Positions 1 through 8,894 are shown, numbered from the stretch's first letter. The stretch: DNA of 64,000 nt from an uncultured Ruminococcus sp. (GCA_900543095.1 UQQD01000005.1:18465-82464); one strand, 5' to 3'. A program made the numbers and translations. The notes: a model not told the origin generated them from the sequence alone.

Positions 1-547
1 ATTTTTTCAACGCTTCAACGTGCGCCTTTGTGCCGTAGCCCTTATGCTTATCAAAATGATACTGAGGATATTCCTTTGCATACTCGTACAAAAGCCTGTC
101 CCTTGAAACCTTTGCAAGTATAGACGCTGCGGCGATTGACATTGATTTTGCGTCGCCCTTGATAATAAATTCACTGTCAATATCAAGATTCGGCAGACGA
201 TTGCCGTCTATCATTGCGTAATCCGCTTTTACGTTTAGTCCCTCAACCGCTCTTTTCATTGCAAGCATAGTTGCGTTGAGAATATTCATATTTTCAATTT
301 CGTCAACCGTAGCATACGCTATAGAATATGAGCGCACGCTTGATATTATTACATCAAACAGCGCTTCACGCTTTTTTTCACTCAGCTTTTTTGAGTCATT
401 AACACCCTCTATTATTGTATCATCCGGCAAAATTACCGCTGCGGCGCATACAGGTCCCGCAAGAGGTCCTCTGCCCGCTTCATCAACACCGCAAATTGCT
501 GTATAACCTTTTGCCTTTGCTTTGTTTTCATACTCAAGCCAATCCAT
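1..547 (-). CDS. rnhB: Ribonuclease HII, 3' end outside window
   Basis: RNase HII cleaves the RNA strand of RNA-DNA hybrids and removes misincorporated ribonucleotides in the cytoplasm. The 182 visible residues begin MDWLEYENKAKAKGY and carry the family's first catalytic motif, GVDEAGRGPLAGPV, near residues 23-36. Near the window edge the protein reads HFDKHKGYGTKAH, the conserved C-terminal part with the invariant KGYGT. Only about 15-25 C-terminal residues should lie before base 1. The ATG at 547 is two bases past the rbgA stop, so the two genes are almost certainly cotranscribed, as in Bacillus (ylqF-rnhB). Identification is secure; only the end is missing. Confidence 0.95.
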   Translation of the reverse strand, partial: MDWLEYENKAKAKGYTAICGVDEAGRGPLAGPVCAAAVILPDDTIIEGVNDSKKLSEKKREALFDVIISSVRSYSIAYATVDEIENMNILNATMLAMKRAVEGLNVKADYAMIDGNRLPNLDIDSEFIIKGDAKSMSIAAASILAKVSRDRLLYEYAKEYPQYHFDKHKGYGTKAHVEALKK

Positions 548-549
548 TG

Positions 550-1440
550 TTATTCCTCATTTCTTATCGGCATTTCTACCGTTATTCTGCCGAGCCTTGC
601 CGCTCTGAATTCGTCAAGCAGCATTATTGCCGCACGTTCGGTATCAATTTCTCCGCCCGATATGAGCATACCTCGTTTTTTACCGATTAGTTGCAAGAGT
701 TCATATGAGTTAATGCTTTCTAAATCAATTTCTTCAAGCCTGAATCTTGATATAAATTCGGCAGGTTTCAACTCTCTGAGGAAATCCAAAAGTCTTACTG
801 CAAGGAATTCAATATCAAGTACCTGATCCTTTACTGCCCCGGTAAACGCAAGGTGCTCGCCGACGGTCTTGTCGTCAAACTTTGGCCAAAGCACTCCGGG
901 GGTGTCGAGCATTTCAAGGTTTTTACTTATAGTAAACCACTGATTGCCCCTGGTAACTCCCGGTCTGTCCTCTACTTTTGCACGATTTTGTTTTGAAATT
1001 CTGTTGATAAAAGATGATTTGCCGACATTCGGAATACCGACTATCATAATTCGCATAGTGGGATTTACCATTCCCTTTGCTTTTAGCTTGTCGAGCCTCT
1101 CTTTTAAAACCGTGCTTACCGCAGACGGGAATTTGTTTAGTCCTCTTCCGCTTTTACAATCAACAGCTATTGCGGTTATTCCCTGCTTTTTATAAAAATC
1201 TATCCACATTTTTGTTGCGGTTTGGTTAGCCATATCCGCCTTGTTGAGCAAAATAACTCTCGGCTTATTTTGAATAAGCTTGTTTAAATCGGGATTTCGA
1301 CTGCTTATCGGTATTCTTGCGTCAATTATCTCTGCAACAGCGTCAACAAGTTTAAGATTTGCCTGTATTTGACGTTTGGTTTTTGTCATATGACCCGGGA
1401 ACCACTGAATATATGATTTAGATGAGTTTTGTTCGTTCAT
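550..1440 (-). CDS. rbgA: Ribosome biogenesis GTPase RbgA (YlqF)
   Basis: A GTPase that assists late assembly of the 50S subunit. The 296-residue protein shows the circularly permuted motif order of this family: NKAD (G4) at 66-69, then GIPNVGKSS (G1/P-loop) at 135-143, GVT (G2) near 161-163, and DTPG (G3) at 179-182. A C-terminal helical ANTAR-like region follows, as in B. subtilis RbgA. The ATG at 1440 has AAGGATG about 8 nt upstream. A terminator separates it from lepB, so expression depends on readthrough or on an unrecognised promoter. It is followed directly by rnhB. Length and motifs fit the family completely. Confidence 0.96.
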   Translation of the reverse strand: MNEQNSSKSYIQWFPGHMTKTKRQIQANLKLVDAVAEIIDARIPISSRNPDLNKLIQNKPRVILLNKADMANQTATKMWIDFYKKQGITAIAVDCKSGRGLNKFPSAVSTVLKERLDKLKAKGMVNPTMRIMIVGIPNVGKSSFINRISKQNRAKVEDRPGVTRGNQWFTISKNLEMLDTPGVLWPKFDDKTVGEHLAFTGAVKDQVLDIEFLAVRLLDFLRELKPAEFISRFRLEEIDLESINSYELLQLIGKKRGMLISGGEIDTERAAIMLLDEFRAARLGRITVEMPIRNEE

Positions 1441-1453
1441 AATTACACATCCT

Positions 1454-1495
1454 TAAAACAAAAAGCCTATTTCATTACAAAGACAGAAATAGGCT
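1454..1495 (-). terminator. Intrinsic terminator after lepB
   Basis: A perfect 10-bp stem (1464-1473 with 1486-1495) around a 12-nt loop is followed, in minus-strand sense, by a T-rich run TTTTTGTTTT. It sits between the lepB stop and the rbgA ribosome-binding site, so it should end or attenuate the rplS-lepB transcript. Confidence 0.85.
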
Positions 1496-1513
1496 CTTGA
1501 TAATAATTCAAAA

Positions 1514-2173
1514 TTAATAAAGATAGCCGAAATGGCTGAAAGGCCAAATTACGAATTGAGCCTTTCCGATAACATCATCAACATCAATCAAACCGATTTT
1601 TTCACTGCGGCTGTCCATTGATACCTTACGGTTATCACCCATTACAAAAATCTTACCCTCGGGAACAACTTCGGGAATATCATACTGAGCATAGTTGCCG
1701 CAGAACGTGTCTTCCTTAATAAAAGGTTCGTCACGAACAACGCCGTCAACTATAACCTGATTGTTCTCATAGTCAAGCTTTATAGTCTGACCTGCGGTAG
1801 CGATAACCCTTTTGATTATCGGCTCTTTGTACTGAGCACCGTGTGAAATAACGACTATATCATCATCCTTTGGCGTGTAAAAGAGATTTGTGGCAATCAC
1901 CTTGTCCTGCGATGACAATGTGTTTTCCATAGAAGTACCGTCAACGCTCACAAGCCTGAATACAAATGTCAGACAAATTACAACGACTGAGATTGAAAAT
2001 AAAAGACAGCGAATAAAATCAAACAGACTTGATACGCCGCCCTCGGACTTTGCAACAGCAAAACTTATTTTGCCGCTTTCAGAAATGCTCGGCGAATCCA
2101 AATCAGCCGCATAATCCAATTCAGACGAATTGTCATTATGTAAAATATTATCATTTTTGTTAGTATCGCTCAA
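1514..2173 (-). CDS. lepB: Type I signal peptidase
   Basis: Membrane-bound serine protease that removes signal peptides from exported proteins. From the proposed start it is 219 residues: a hydrophilic cytoplasmic N-terminus, one membrane segment at about 56-74 (LLFSISVVVICLTFVF), catalytic Ser81 in GTSMENTL, general-base Lys121 in IIKRVIA, and the box-E motif GDNRKVSMDSR near 169-179. The open frame extends to a GTG at 2182, but AGGTGA (2179-2184) is then too close. The same AGGTGA lies 5 nt before an in-frame TTG at 2173, so TTG is preferred. The gene follows the rplS terminator and precedes rbgA, a Clostridia-typical arrangement. Confidence 0.94.
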   Translation of the reverse strand: MSDTNKNDNILHNDNSSELDYAADLDSPSISESGKISFAVAKSEGGVSSLFDFIRCLLFSISVVVICLTFVFRLVSVDGTSMENTLSSQDKVIATNLFYTPKDDDIVVISHGAQYKEPIIKRVIATAGQTIKLDYENNQVIVDGVVRDEPFIKEDTFCGNYAQYDIPEVVPEGKIFVMGDNRKVSMDSRSEKIGLIDVDDVIGKAQFVIWPFSHFGYLY

Positions 2174-2193
2174 TTTTTTCACCTGCTGTAATG

Positions 2194-2224
2194 AATAAAA
2201 AAGGGACTGTATTTAGTCCCTTTT
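2194..2224 (-). terminator. Intrinsic terminator after rplS
   Basis: The stem AAAAGGGACT/AGTCCCTTTT with a 6-nt loop is followed by TTTTTTATTC in minus-strand sense. It ends only about 10 nt before the lepB SD, so lepB is expressed by partial readthrough or a hidden promoter. Confidence 0.85.
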
Positions 2225-2238
2225 AAATTATTCGGAAA

Positions 2239-2586
2239 TTACTTGCGAATTTGCTCTTTAACCTTTGCGGCCTTACCAACTCTGTCACGAAGATAATACA
2301 GCTTGCTTCTGCGAACTTTACCGTAACGAATAACCTTAACGTCTTCTACGTTTGGTGAGTGGAGCGGAAATACTCTTTCAACGCCTACACCGTAAGCTAC
2401 ACGTCTTACAGTAAATGTTTCAGCTACGCCGCTGCCTCTTTTGGCAATGACAGTACCCTCAAACATCTGTATTCTTTCTCTTTCGCCTTCGCGAATCTTT
2501 ACAGATACTCTAACAGTATCACCGATACCGAACTCGGGAGTTGTGTCCTTTACCGATCCGGCTGCAATAGTTTTTAATGCGTCCAT
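2239..2586 (-). CDS. rplS: 50S ribosomal protein L19
   Basis: Large-subunit protein at the 30S-50S interface. The 115-residue sequence matches L19 along its whole length, with FGIGDTVRVSVKIREG near 20-35, the conserved FEGTVIAKRGSG around 43-54 and the C-terminal KVRRSKLYYLRDRVGKAA. The start ATG at 2586 has a strong AGGAGG 6 nt upstream. It stands alone without rimM-trmD and has its own promoter, a structured leader and its own terminator, implying autonomous and probably autogenous control. Confidence 0.98.
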   Translation of the reverse strand: MDALKTIAAGSVKDTTPEFGIGDTVRVSVKIREGERERIQMFEGTVIAKRGSGVAETFTVRRVAYGVGVERVFPLHSPNVEDVKVIRYGKVRRSKLYYLRDRVGKAAKVKEQIRK

Positions 2587-2699
2587 TTTTATCCTCCTAA
2601 TTTTCCCGATATTCTTGCCACTGGCAGAGGACTATCAGCTTCAAAATGACGGTTAAACCGTTATTTGATCGCGTCGAGAGCAACGACGGTATCAAATTC
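2587..2699 (-). promoter_or_regulatory. Structured rplS 5' leader (L19-leader candidate)
   Basis: The 5' UTR can form three consecutive hairpins in minus-strand sense: CGTCG/CGACG closed by GAT/ATC, then ACGGT/ACCGT, then TGCC/GGCA just before the AGGAGG. Firmicutes have a described L19 leader family upstream of rplS, used for feedback by L19. The position and multi-hairpin layout fit that family, but no covariance model was run. Confidence 0.6.
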
Positions 2700-2705
2700 T
2701 TTAAT

Positions 2706-2734
2706 ATAATAACATAAAAAGAATTATAATTCAA
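2706..2734 (-). promoter_or_regulatory. Sigma-A promoter for rplS
   Basis: TTGAAT (2729-2734), a 17-nt spacer and TATTAT (2706-2711) in minus-strand sense. Predicted transcription start near 2699, giving a leader of about 110 nt. Confidence 0.8.
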
Positions 2735-2755
2735 GTCTTTTTTTAAAAAAAGGAA

Positions 2756-3673
2756 TTATTTGCTGATTTTCTTTAGCTTTTCCAAAAAATCACTAAAATA
2801 TTTCGGCAGCTCCGATGTAAATTCCATATACTTATTAGTTCGCGGATGAACAAATCCAATCTTTCTTGCGTGCAGACATTGCCCGATAAAATCGACCCTT
2901 TCGTTTTTTACGCCGTATACCGAATCTCCTGCCACTGGATGTCCGATATGCGCCATATGCACCCTTATCTGATGAGTGCGCCCTGTTTCAAGAATACACT
3001 TTATATGAGTATAGCCCTTATATCGGTTTATAACTTGATAATGAGTTACAGCCTCTTTACTGTTCTTAGAAATAACGCACATTTTTTTTCGGTCGTTCGG
3101 ATTACGTCCGATAGGTGCGTTCACAGTTCCGCTGTCGTTCTTTAAGTTACCGAAAACTATCGCTTCATATTCTCTTGTAAACGAATGTTCTTTTATTTGC
3201 TCGGCAAGTATTGAATGAGCAAAATCGTTTTTCGCTACAATTAAAAGACCGCTTGTATCCTTGTCAATTCTGTGGACGATCCCCGGTCGCATTACGCCGT
3301 TTATCCCCGAAAGGCTGTTGCCGCAATGATAGAGCAGTGCATTTACAAGCGTTCCGTCATAGTTGCCTGCCGCAGGGTGAACTACCATACCCTTTGGCTT
3401 GTTGACTACAAGCAAATCGCTGTCTTCATAAACAATATCGAGCGGAATATCCTCAGCTTTTGCTTCATACGGAACAGGATCGGGAATAATAACAATAACC
3501 CGATCGCCTGATTTCAGCCTATGATTTTTGCTGACAAAATTGCCGCCGACTGTTACGTTTCCGCTTTCAATAAGATTTACGGCGGAGCTTCTTGATAAAC
3601 CTATATCGGAATCTGATAAAAATTTATCTATTCTGATATTATCGGTATCACAAATCAGCGTGTGCTCAGTCAT
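2756..3673 (-). CDS. rluD: RluD-family 23S rRNA pseudouridine synthase
   Basis: Converts uridines in 23S rRNA (helix 69 for classical RluD) to pseudouridine. The 305-residue protein has an N-terminal S4 RNA-binding domain (about 12-60, IRIDKFLSDSDIGLSRSSAVNLIESG) and a catalytic domain with HRIDKDTSGLLIVAK at 134-148, where Asp137 is the nucleophile. GRTHQIRVH and GHPVAGDSVYG motifs follow. It corresponds to B. subtilis YlyB, which is also next to lspA. Its ATG at 3673 overlaps the lspA coding end by 8 nt, so translation is coupled. The exact target uridines cannot be read from sequence. Confidence 0.93.
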   Translation of the reverse strand: MTEHTLICDTDNIRIDKFLSDSDIGLSRSSAVNLIESGNVTVGGNFVSKNHRLKSGDRVIVIIPDPVPYEAKAEDIPLDIVYEDSDLLVVNKPKGMVVHPAAGNYDGTLVNALLYHCGNSLSGINGVMRPGIVHRIDKDTSGLLIVAKNDFAHSILAEQIKEHSFTREYEAIVFGNLKNDSGTVNAPIGRNPNDRKKMCVISKNSKEAVTHYQVINRYKGYTHIKCILETGRTHQIRVHMAHIGHPVAGDSVYGVKNERVDFIGQCLHARKIGFVHPRTNKYMEFTSELPKYFSDFLEKLKKISK

Positions 3674-4145
3674 TCTTTTTTACCTTTTTTGAGCTGTCAA
3701 ACACATTTGAAAAGAACAGCAGATAGATAATCAGTAAAACCGTGCCTATTGTTATGCAGTAATCGGCAAAATTGCATACCGGCGGAAAAAACGATAAGCT
3801 CAAATAATCAATAACATAACCGTAAAAAATTCTGTCTATAAGGTTGCCTATTCCTCCGCCGATAATAAGTCCTGCGGCAATATAGAACATTTTACCCTTA
3901 GGACGCTTTTTGAACATTATAAATATAATTACAAACAGCAGAACAGATGTCAGAGCTACAAACACCCAGCGCATATCCGAAAACATTCCGAAAGCTACTC
4001 CGTTGTTTTCAACATAAGTTAAATTAAAAAGATTATCTATAACCGTTACAGAACCTAAGGGCTGTAGATATACTGTAACAAAATATTTGATTATCTGATC
4101 GACAGCGACCATAATTATCCCGATTATAATTGCAACAAACGGCAT
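3666..4145 (-). CDS. lspA: Lipoprotein signal peptidase (signal peptidase II)
   Basis: Aspartyl protease of the inner membrane that cleaves prolipoprotein signal peptides after diacylglyceryl modification. The 159-residue protein has four hydrophobic segments and the family motifs VENNGVAFGMF (45-55), GGGIGNLIDRI (96-106), VIDY with catalytic Asp113, and CNFADYC with catalytic Asp128. GAGGATAAT lies just before the ATG at 4145. It overlaps rluD downstream; a weak hairpin separates it from ileS upstream. Confidence 0.97.
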   Translation of the reverse strand: MPFVAIIIGIIMVAVDQIIKYFVTVYLQPLGSVTVIDNLFNLTYVENNGVAFGMFSDMRWVFVALTSVLLFVIIFIMFKKRPKGKMFYIAAGLIIGGGIGNLIDRIFYGYVIDYLSLSFFPPVCNFADYCITIGTVLLIIYLLFFSNVFDSSKKVKKND

Positions 4146-4159
4146 ATTATCCTCCGTAT

Positions 4160-4193
4160 ATGAAAATCGGTGTAACCGAGATCACACCGATTT
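4160..4193 (-). terminator. Weak terminator or attenuator after ileS
   Basis: A perfect 10-bp stem AAATCGGTGT/ACACCGATTT (4184-4193 with 4164-4173) followed only by TTTTCA in minus-strand sense. The short T run suggests partial termination before lspA. Confidence 0.55.
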
Positions 4194-4202
4194 ATCAGGT
4201 TA

Positions 4203-6968
4203 TTATTTTAAATTTTCGCAACAGCGTGCACAAAGAGTAGGATGCTCGCTGTTACTGCCTACAGTTTTACTTATAGACCAGCAACGCTCACACTTCTCTC
4301 CCTCAGCCTTCTCAATTTTTATTTCAAGCTCACAATCACTTTCAACTATTTCAACATCGGAAACAATGAATGAAGCGGCAAGCTCTTTTTCGGCTTTTTT
4401 GAGGAAAGAAAGTGTATCTCCGCCTGCCAAAAGAACTACCTTTGCTTCAAGCGAGCTTTTTATCGTTTTATCCTTAATATATGTTTCAAGGGACTTTTTA
4501 ACCTCGTCACGCAGTTCGTGAATTTTGTCCCAATAATCCATAAATTCATCGTCAATGTCAACACTGACTTTTTCGGGCATTGTGTTGAAAACAATATGTT
4601 CGGGCTGATCACCGTTTGCGTGCGGCATATACTTCCAGATCTCATCAGATGTAAATGCAAGTATAGGCGCAATCATTCTTGTCATTGCGTTAAGGATAAG
4701 ATAGATTGAAGTCTGTGCGGCTCTGCGCTGTTTGCTGTCAGCCTTTTCGGTATACAGTCTGTCCTTTAAAACATCAAGGTAGAAGTTTGACATATCTACA
4801 ACACAGAAATTGTGGATGGCATGATATACGATATGGAATTCATACTTATCGTAAGCATCCTTAACCTTATCTATAAGATTGTTGAGCTTTGCCAATGCCC
4901 ATTTGTCGATAGACATAAATTCTGATGGATCTGCCATATCTGTATCGGGGTTAAAATCGGAAATGTTACCGAGAATGTATCTTGCGGTATTTCTGATTTT
5001 TCTGTAGGCTTCTGAAAGCTGTTTAAGAATATCGGGAGATATTCTTATATCGGCATGATAATCAGACGAAGCTACCCAAAGACGGAGTACATCAGCGCCG
5101 TATTGTTTGATTACGTCCTGGGGATCAATTCCGTTGCCGAGCGACTTGTGCATTACTCTGCCTTTGCCGTCAACTACCCAACCATGCGTTAATACGGCTT
5201 TGTACGGAGCTGTTCCCTGAGTTGCAACCGATGTTAAAAGTGAGGACTGGAACCAACCTCTGTATTGGTCTGCACCCTCAAGATAGAGGTCGGCAGGCCA
5301 CTGTAATTCAGGACGATTTTTGAGAACAGCGGCATGTGACGATCCGCTGTCAAACCACACGTCCATAATATCCTTTTCTTTTGTAAACGAAGTGCAACCG
5401 CACTTTTTGCATTTTGTTCCTTGCGGCAATATCTCAGAGGCTTCGTGAGTAAACCACGCATTTGAGCCTTCTTTGCCAAACAAATCAGCAACTGCAAGCA
5501 TTGCTTCTTTGTCAATCAAGGGTTCTCCGCATTCTTCACAATAGAAGATCGGGATAGGCACGCCCCATTTTCTCTGACGTGAAATACACCAGTCTTTTCT
5601 TTCTCTGACCATTGATGTAATTCTGTCCTTACCCCACGCAGGAATCCATTGAACATCATTAATCGCTTTTACAGCGCCATCCTTAAAATCATCAACCGAG
5701 CAGAACCACTGGTCGGTAGCACGGAACAAAACAGGCTCTTTACATCTCCAGCAGTGCGGATACTGGTGGACGATCTTTTTGATTGCAAACAAAGCGCCTG
5801 TTTTATCAAGATATTCGGCAATAGGTTTGTTTGCATCGGCTGTTTTAAGTCCTGCAAACATTCCTGCTTCTTCGGTAAGGACACCGTTTTCATCAACAGG
5901 AACAACAATAGGAATGTCAGGGTAATTAAGGCATACGTTATAGTCATCGATACCGTGTCCAGGTGCTGTATGAACACAGCCTGTACCGCTTTCAAGAGTA
6001 ACATGATCGCCGACAATAACAAGTGAGGTTCTGTCAATAAACGGATGAGCTGTTTTCATATATTCAAGCTCAGAGCCTTTAATGGTGCCTACAACTTCGT
6101 AATCGGTTATATCGGCGTCAGCCATTGCGCCTTTGTAAAGTTCTTCTGCCATAACGAGATATTCGTCGCCCGTTTTGATAACAGCATAATCAAATGAGGG
6201 GCCTACGCAAATAGCAACGTTTGCAGGGAGCGTCCAGGTAGTTGTTGTCCAGATAACAAAGTATGTTTTCTCAGGGTCAACTCCCATTGCTGAGAATTTT
6301 CCGAGATCGTCTGTTACCTTAAATTTTACATATACGGAATGACAGGGATCTTCTGCGTATTCTATTTCAGCCTCGGCAAGGGCGGTCTTGCACTCCGGAC
6401 ACCAATATACAGGCTTTAGCCCCTTGTATATATATCCTTTGCAGGCCATCTCCGCAAAGACTCGGATTTGTTCGGCTTCAAAATCGTGTGTGAGAGTAAT
6501 ATAAGGGTTATCCCATTCGCCGATTACACCAAGTCTTTTGAACTGAGTTCTTTGGTCGTCAAGCGACTGTTCAACAAACTTTTGGCACATTTTTCTCAGC
6601 TCAATTACCGAAATGTCGGCAGAACTGCTTACGCCTGCTTCTTTTCTTGCCTTTAATTCCGTGGGAAGACCGTGAGTATCCCAGCCGGGAACATAGGGAG
6701 CCTTGAAGCCTGACATATTTTTATAGCGCACAATAAAATCTTTGAGGATCTTATTAAGTGCAGTGCCAAGGTGGATGTTGCCGTTAGCATACGGAGGTCC
6801 GTCGTGAAGCACAAACAAAGGCTTGCCTTCGTTAAGCTCCATCAGCTTGTCGTAAATTTTTTCATCTTCCCAATTCTTGAGTGTAACAGGTTCACTTTTA
6901 GGAAGTCCTGCACGCATAGGAAAGTCGGTTTTCGGAAGATTAAGCGTTGCATTATAATCCTGGGACAT
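4203..6968 (-). CDS. ileS: Isoleucine--tRNA ligase
   Basis: Class I synthetase charging tRNA-Ile in the cytoplasm. The 921-residue protein has HIGH as PYANGNIHLG (near 60-69), an editing CP1 domain including TWTLPANVAI, the tryptophan-zipper WFCSVDDFK region, and the KMSKS loop in the variant form GRVMHKSLGN. A C-terminal zinc site CERCW...CARCC closes the protein. The start ATG at 6968 has GGAGAG upstream. No T-box lies before it: only 32 nt separate it from divIVA, so it must be read through from the division cluster. This linkage (divIVA-ileS-lspA) is common in Firmicutes. Confidence 0.97.
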   Translation of the reverse strand: MSQDYNATLNLPKTDFPMRAGLPKSEPVTLKNWEDEKIYDKLMELNEGKPLFVLHDGPPYANGNIHLGTALNKILKDFIVRYKNMSGFKAPYVPGWDTHGLPTELKARKEAGVSSSADISVIELRKMCQKFVEQSLDDQRTQFKRLGVIGEWDNPYITLTHDFEAEQIRVFAEMACKGYIYKGLKPVYWCPECKTALAEAEIEYAEDPCHSVYVKFKVTDDLGKFSAMGVDPEKTYFVIWTTTTWTLPANVAICVGPSFDYAVIKTGDEYLVMAEELYKGAMADADITDYEVVGTIKGSELEYMKTAHPFIDRTSLVIVGDHVTLESGTGCVHTAPGHGIDDYNVCLNYPDIPIVVPVDENGVLTEEAGMFAGLKTADANKPIAEYLDKTGALFAIKKIVHQYPHCWRCKEPVLFRATDQWFCSVDDFKDGAVKAINDVQWIPAWGKDRITSMVRERKDWCISRQRKWGVPIPIFYCEECGEPLIDKEAMLAVADLFGKEGSNAWFTHEASEILPQGTKCKKCGCTSFTKEKDIMDVWFDSGSSHAAVLKNRPELQWPADLYLEGADQYRGWFQSSLLTSVATQGTAPYKAVLTHGWVVDGKGRVMHKSLGNGIDPQDVIKQYGADVLRLWVASSDYHADIRISPDILKQLSEAYRKIRNTARYILGNISDFNPDTDMADPSEFMSIDKWALAKLNNLIDKVKDAYDKYEFHIVYHAIHNFCVVDMSNFYLDVLKDRLYTEKADSKQRRAAQTSIYLILNAMTRMIAPILAFTSDEIWKYMPHANGDQPEHIVFNTMPEKVSVDIDDEFMDYWDKIHELRDEVKKSLETYIKDKTIKSSLEAKVVLLAGGDTLSFLKKAEKELAASFIVSDVEIVESDCELEIKIEKAEGEKCERCWSISKTVGSNSEHPTLCARCCENLK

Positions 6969-7000
6969 TTTTAATTCTCTCCAATATTGTTAAATTGACA

Positions 7001-7684
7001 TTATTCAGCAGAAACATCATAGTTCTCGCCGAATTTAAGGTGACTGAATTTGCTCGGACGAGGTACAACCTTTGTAGCGTCGTCGGTTTTCGGCGCAGGT
7101 TTTTCAGCAGCTGCGGGAACCGAATTATCGGATTCAGGCTCGGGTTGAACTTCCGCAGCAGGATTTGGAGCTTCTGTCAACTCATCGGTCGGGTACTTTT
7201 CATCAAGAGTTTTTTTGGCTTCATCAAGATCAACGGCTGTCGGAAGATCATCAATAGTCTTAATATGGTTCTTATAAAGCTCAATAAGCTCGCCTCTGAG
7301 TGCAACTGCATCAGCCTTGAGGCGGAGGTAATTTTCTTTTTCAAGTGCTGTCATTTTATTGGAATCAACAAGAAGGCTCTGAGCTTTTTCCTCAGCACTC
7401 CTTACTATTTTTGCCGCCTTTTCTTTAGCTTCCTTAATACATGCGTCAGAAACCTTTTGTGATGCAAGAAGTGCATTTCTGACGGTTTCTTCGTCGGCTC
7501 TGTACTGCTCAACACGGGTTGCAAGCACATCAATTTTGTGCACAAGATTGGTCTTTTCTTTTTTCAGTTGCTCAAATGATGCGATAACCTCGTCGATAAA
7601 TGAGTCAACATCCTCAGCCCTGTACCCTCCGCTGAGAGTAGCCTTCCTGAAGCTGATATTTTTAATTTCATCGATTGTAAGCAT
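7001..7684 (-). CDS. divIVA: DivIVA-domain cell-division protein
   Basis: A coiled-coil scaffold that binds negatively curved membrane at poles and septa. The 227-residue protein starts with the DivIVA lipid-binding signature ISFRKATLSGGYRAEDVDSFIDEV (about residues 10-33), followed by a long heptad-rich coiled coil to about residue 160 and a Pro/Glu/Ala-rich disordered tail. AAGGAGT lies 7 nt before the ATG at 7684. It ends the ylmE-sepF-ylmH-divIVA division cluster and precedes ileS. The tail is longer than in B. subtilis DivIVA. Confidence 0.93.
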   Translation of the reverse strand: MLTIDEIKNISFRKATLSGGYRAEDVDSFIDEVIASFEQLKKEKTNLVHKIDVLATRVEQYRADEETVRNALLASQKVSDACIKEAKEKAAKIVRSAEEKAQSLLVDSNKMTALEKENYLRLKADAVALRGELIELYKNHIKTIDDLPTAVDLDEAKKTLDEKYPTDELTEAPNPAAEVQPEPESDNSVPAAAEKPAPKTDDATKVVPRPSKFSHLKFGENYDVSAE

Positions 7685-7696
7685 AAAATGTACTCC

Positions 7697-8440
7697 TTAT
7701 CTATAGTGAATTATTGAAATTCTGATTCGGTGTTTTTTTGTTTCGCCTAAAACTCCGTTAATTATATATTTACCTTTTCCGCGAATCATAAAGCAGTCGC
7801 CGTCTGCAACATTCTGACTGATATTTTGTGCAGGTATAAAGTTGAGACTTACGCAGTCTGACAAAATCAAATTTTTAGTTTTTTCCCGTGAAAGTCCCGT
7901 TACAGCGGCAACAACATTATCAAGTCTGAGCGAAGATACGGTATGGACGGATTCTTCAAATCCTCTTTCCTTTGGCAGAAAAGCAAGATTTGCCGAACTG
8001 ATTTTCACTCCCGTATTACCTATTTTTGAAATCTGTGAAATTATATAATCTTTGATCTCGGTTTTGACAAACACAACACATTTGCCGTCCTCGACAAGTA
8101 TATCACCGACGGTTTCACGTTCGATTCCAAGCGACATCAAAGCGCCCAAAAAATCTCTGTGACTGAGTTTGTCGCATTTTCTGTAGTTGAATTGCAAAGC
8201 TGACACGGGAAACTCGGCAGGTTTATCGTAAAACAATCCGAGAACCTTGCGTTCGCTGTTTTCATAGCCGCCGTAAAACGAAAAATCGTCAAAGCAAATA
8301 CTTTTAAGATACTCGGCAGCAAGCGCCTGTTTTCTTTCACTGAGGAATGAAAAGAAATATGCCTTTTGCCATTTCAGGCACAATGATACTGCATCATCAA
8401 GCTTTGAGTAAAACAGCTTGTCCTTATCAGAAATATACAC
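7697..8440 (-). CDS. ylmH: S4-domain RNA-binding protein YlmH
   Basis: YlmH-type proteins bind the 50S subunit and act in handling stalled nascent chains. The 247-residue sequence has the N-terminal YlmH-specific region (FYSKLDDAVSLCLKWQKAYFFSFLSERKQ) and a C-terminal S4 domain near 175-235 (SLRLDNVVAAVTGLSREKTKNLI). The GTG start at 8440 overlaps the sepF end by 14 nt with no strong SD, consistent with translational coupling. Its place between sepF and divIVA is the standard Firmicute order; a ylmG gene, often found here, is missing. Confidence 0.9.
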   Translation of the reverse strand: MYISDKDKLFYSKLDDAVSLCLKWQKAYFFSFLSERKQALAAEYLKSICFDDFSFYGGYENSERKVLGLFYDKPAEFPVSALQFNYRKCDKLSHRDFLGALMSLGIERETVGDILVEDGKCVVFVKTEIKDYIISQISKIGNTGVKISSANLAFLPKERGFEESVHTVSSLRLDNVVAAVTGLSREKTKNLILSDCVSLNFIPAQNISQNVADGDCFMIRGKGKYIINGVLGETKKHRIRISIIHYR

Positions 8441-8894
8441 CGCTGTTTTCTAACTCATCAAGTAAATCATCACCTGTAAGATCAACATTGCTGGGAATTA
8501 TTATGTAGGTATTTGTGGCAACTCTTTTGATTTTGCCGTTGTTAGCATATGCAACGCCGCTGAGGAAATCAAGTATTCTTCTTGCCATATCTTTGTTTGT
8601 ATCTTCAAGATTAAGCACAACGGTATTTGTCTTCATAAGCTCGTCGGCGATGGTTCTTGTTTCTTCGCCGAAACGCTCAGGCTTAAAGATACCAACCTGG
8701 AGTTTTGCTGTGGCGTTGATATTTACAACCTTGTTTCTCGAACCGATATTAGATGCCTTTTCTCTTTCTCTGTCACGGGGATCCGGTTCATCGTAGTCGT
8801 CTTCACCTTCGTCTGCATATCCGTATTCATCATACTCGTACTCATCATCCGGAGCGTCCCACATACGTTTAAACTTATCAACGATTCCTGCCAT
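8427..8894 (-). CDS. sepF: Cell division protein SepF
   Basis: Membrane-associated FtsZ-binding protein that polymerises into rings at the septum. The protein has an N-terminal amphipathic membrane helix (MAGIVDKFKRMWDA), a very acidic Tyr/Asp/Glu linker (about 15-45) and the globular SepF domain (about 65-150) with VVLNLEDTNKDMARRILDFLSGVAYANNGKI. The open frame starts 14 codons earlier at 8936, but AGGAGG lies 9 nt before the ATG at 8894, which gives the expected 155-residue protein. ylmE precedes it by 19 nt. Confidence 0.95.
   Translation of the reverse strand: MAGIVDKFKRMWDAPDDEYEYDEYGYADEGEDDYDEPDPRDREREKASNIGSRNKVVNINATAKLQVGIFKPERFGEETRTIADELMKTNTVVLNLEDTNKDMARRILDFLSGVAYANNGKIKRVATNTYIIIPSNVDLTGDDLLDELENSGVYF

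Noticed and set aside
2735..2760. Inverted AT run after rluD as a terminator
   Set aside because: The CTTTTTTT/AAAAAAAG repeat has no loop or GC core, so it is not credible as a terminator.
5649..6037. Opposed frames of about 120 codons inside ileS
   Set aside because: Both are out of frame with ileS conserved editing-domain sequence and are shadows.
6969..7000. T-box upstream of ileS
   Set aside because: Only 32 nt separate ileS from divIVA; there is no room for a T-box. leuS likewise has only 14 nt upstream.
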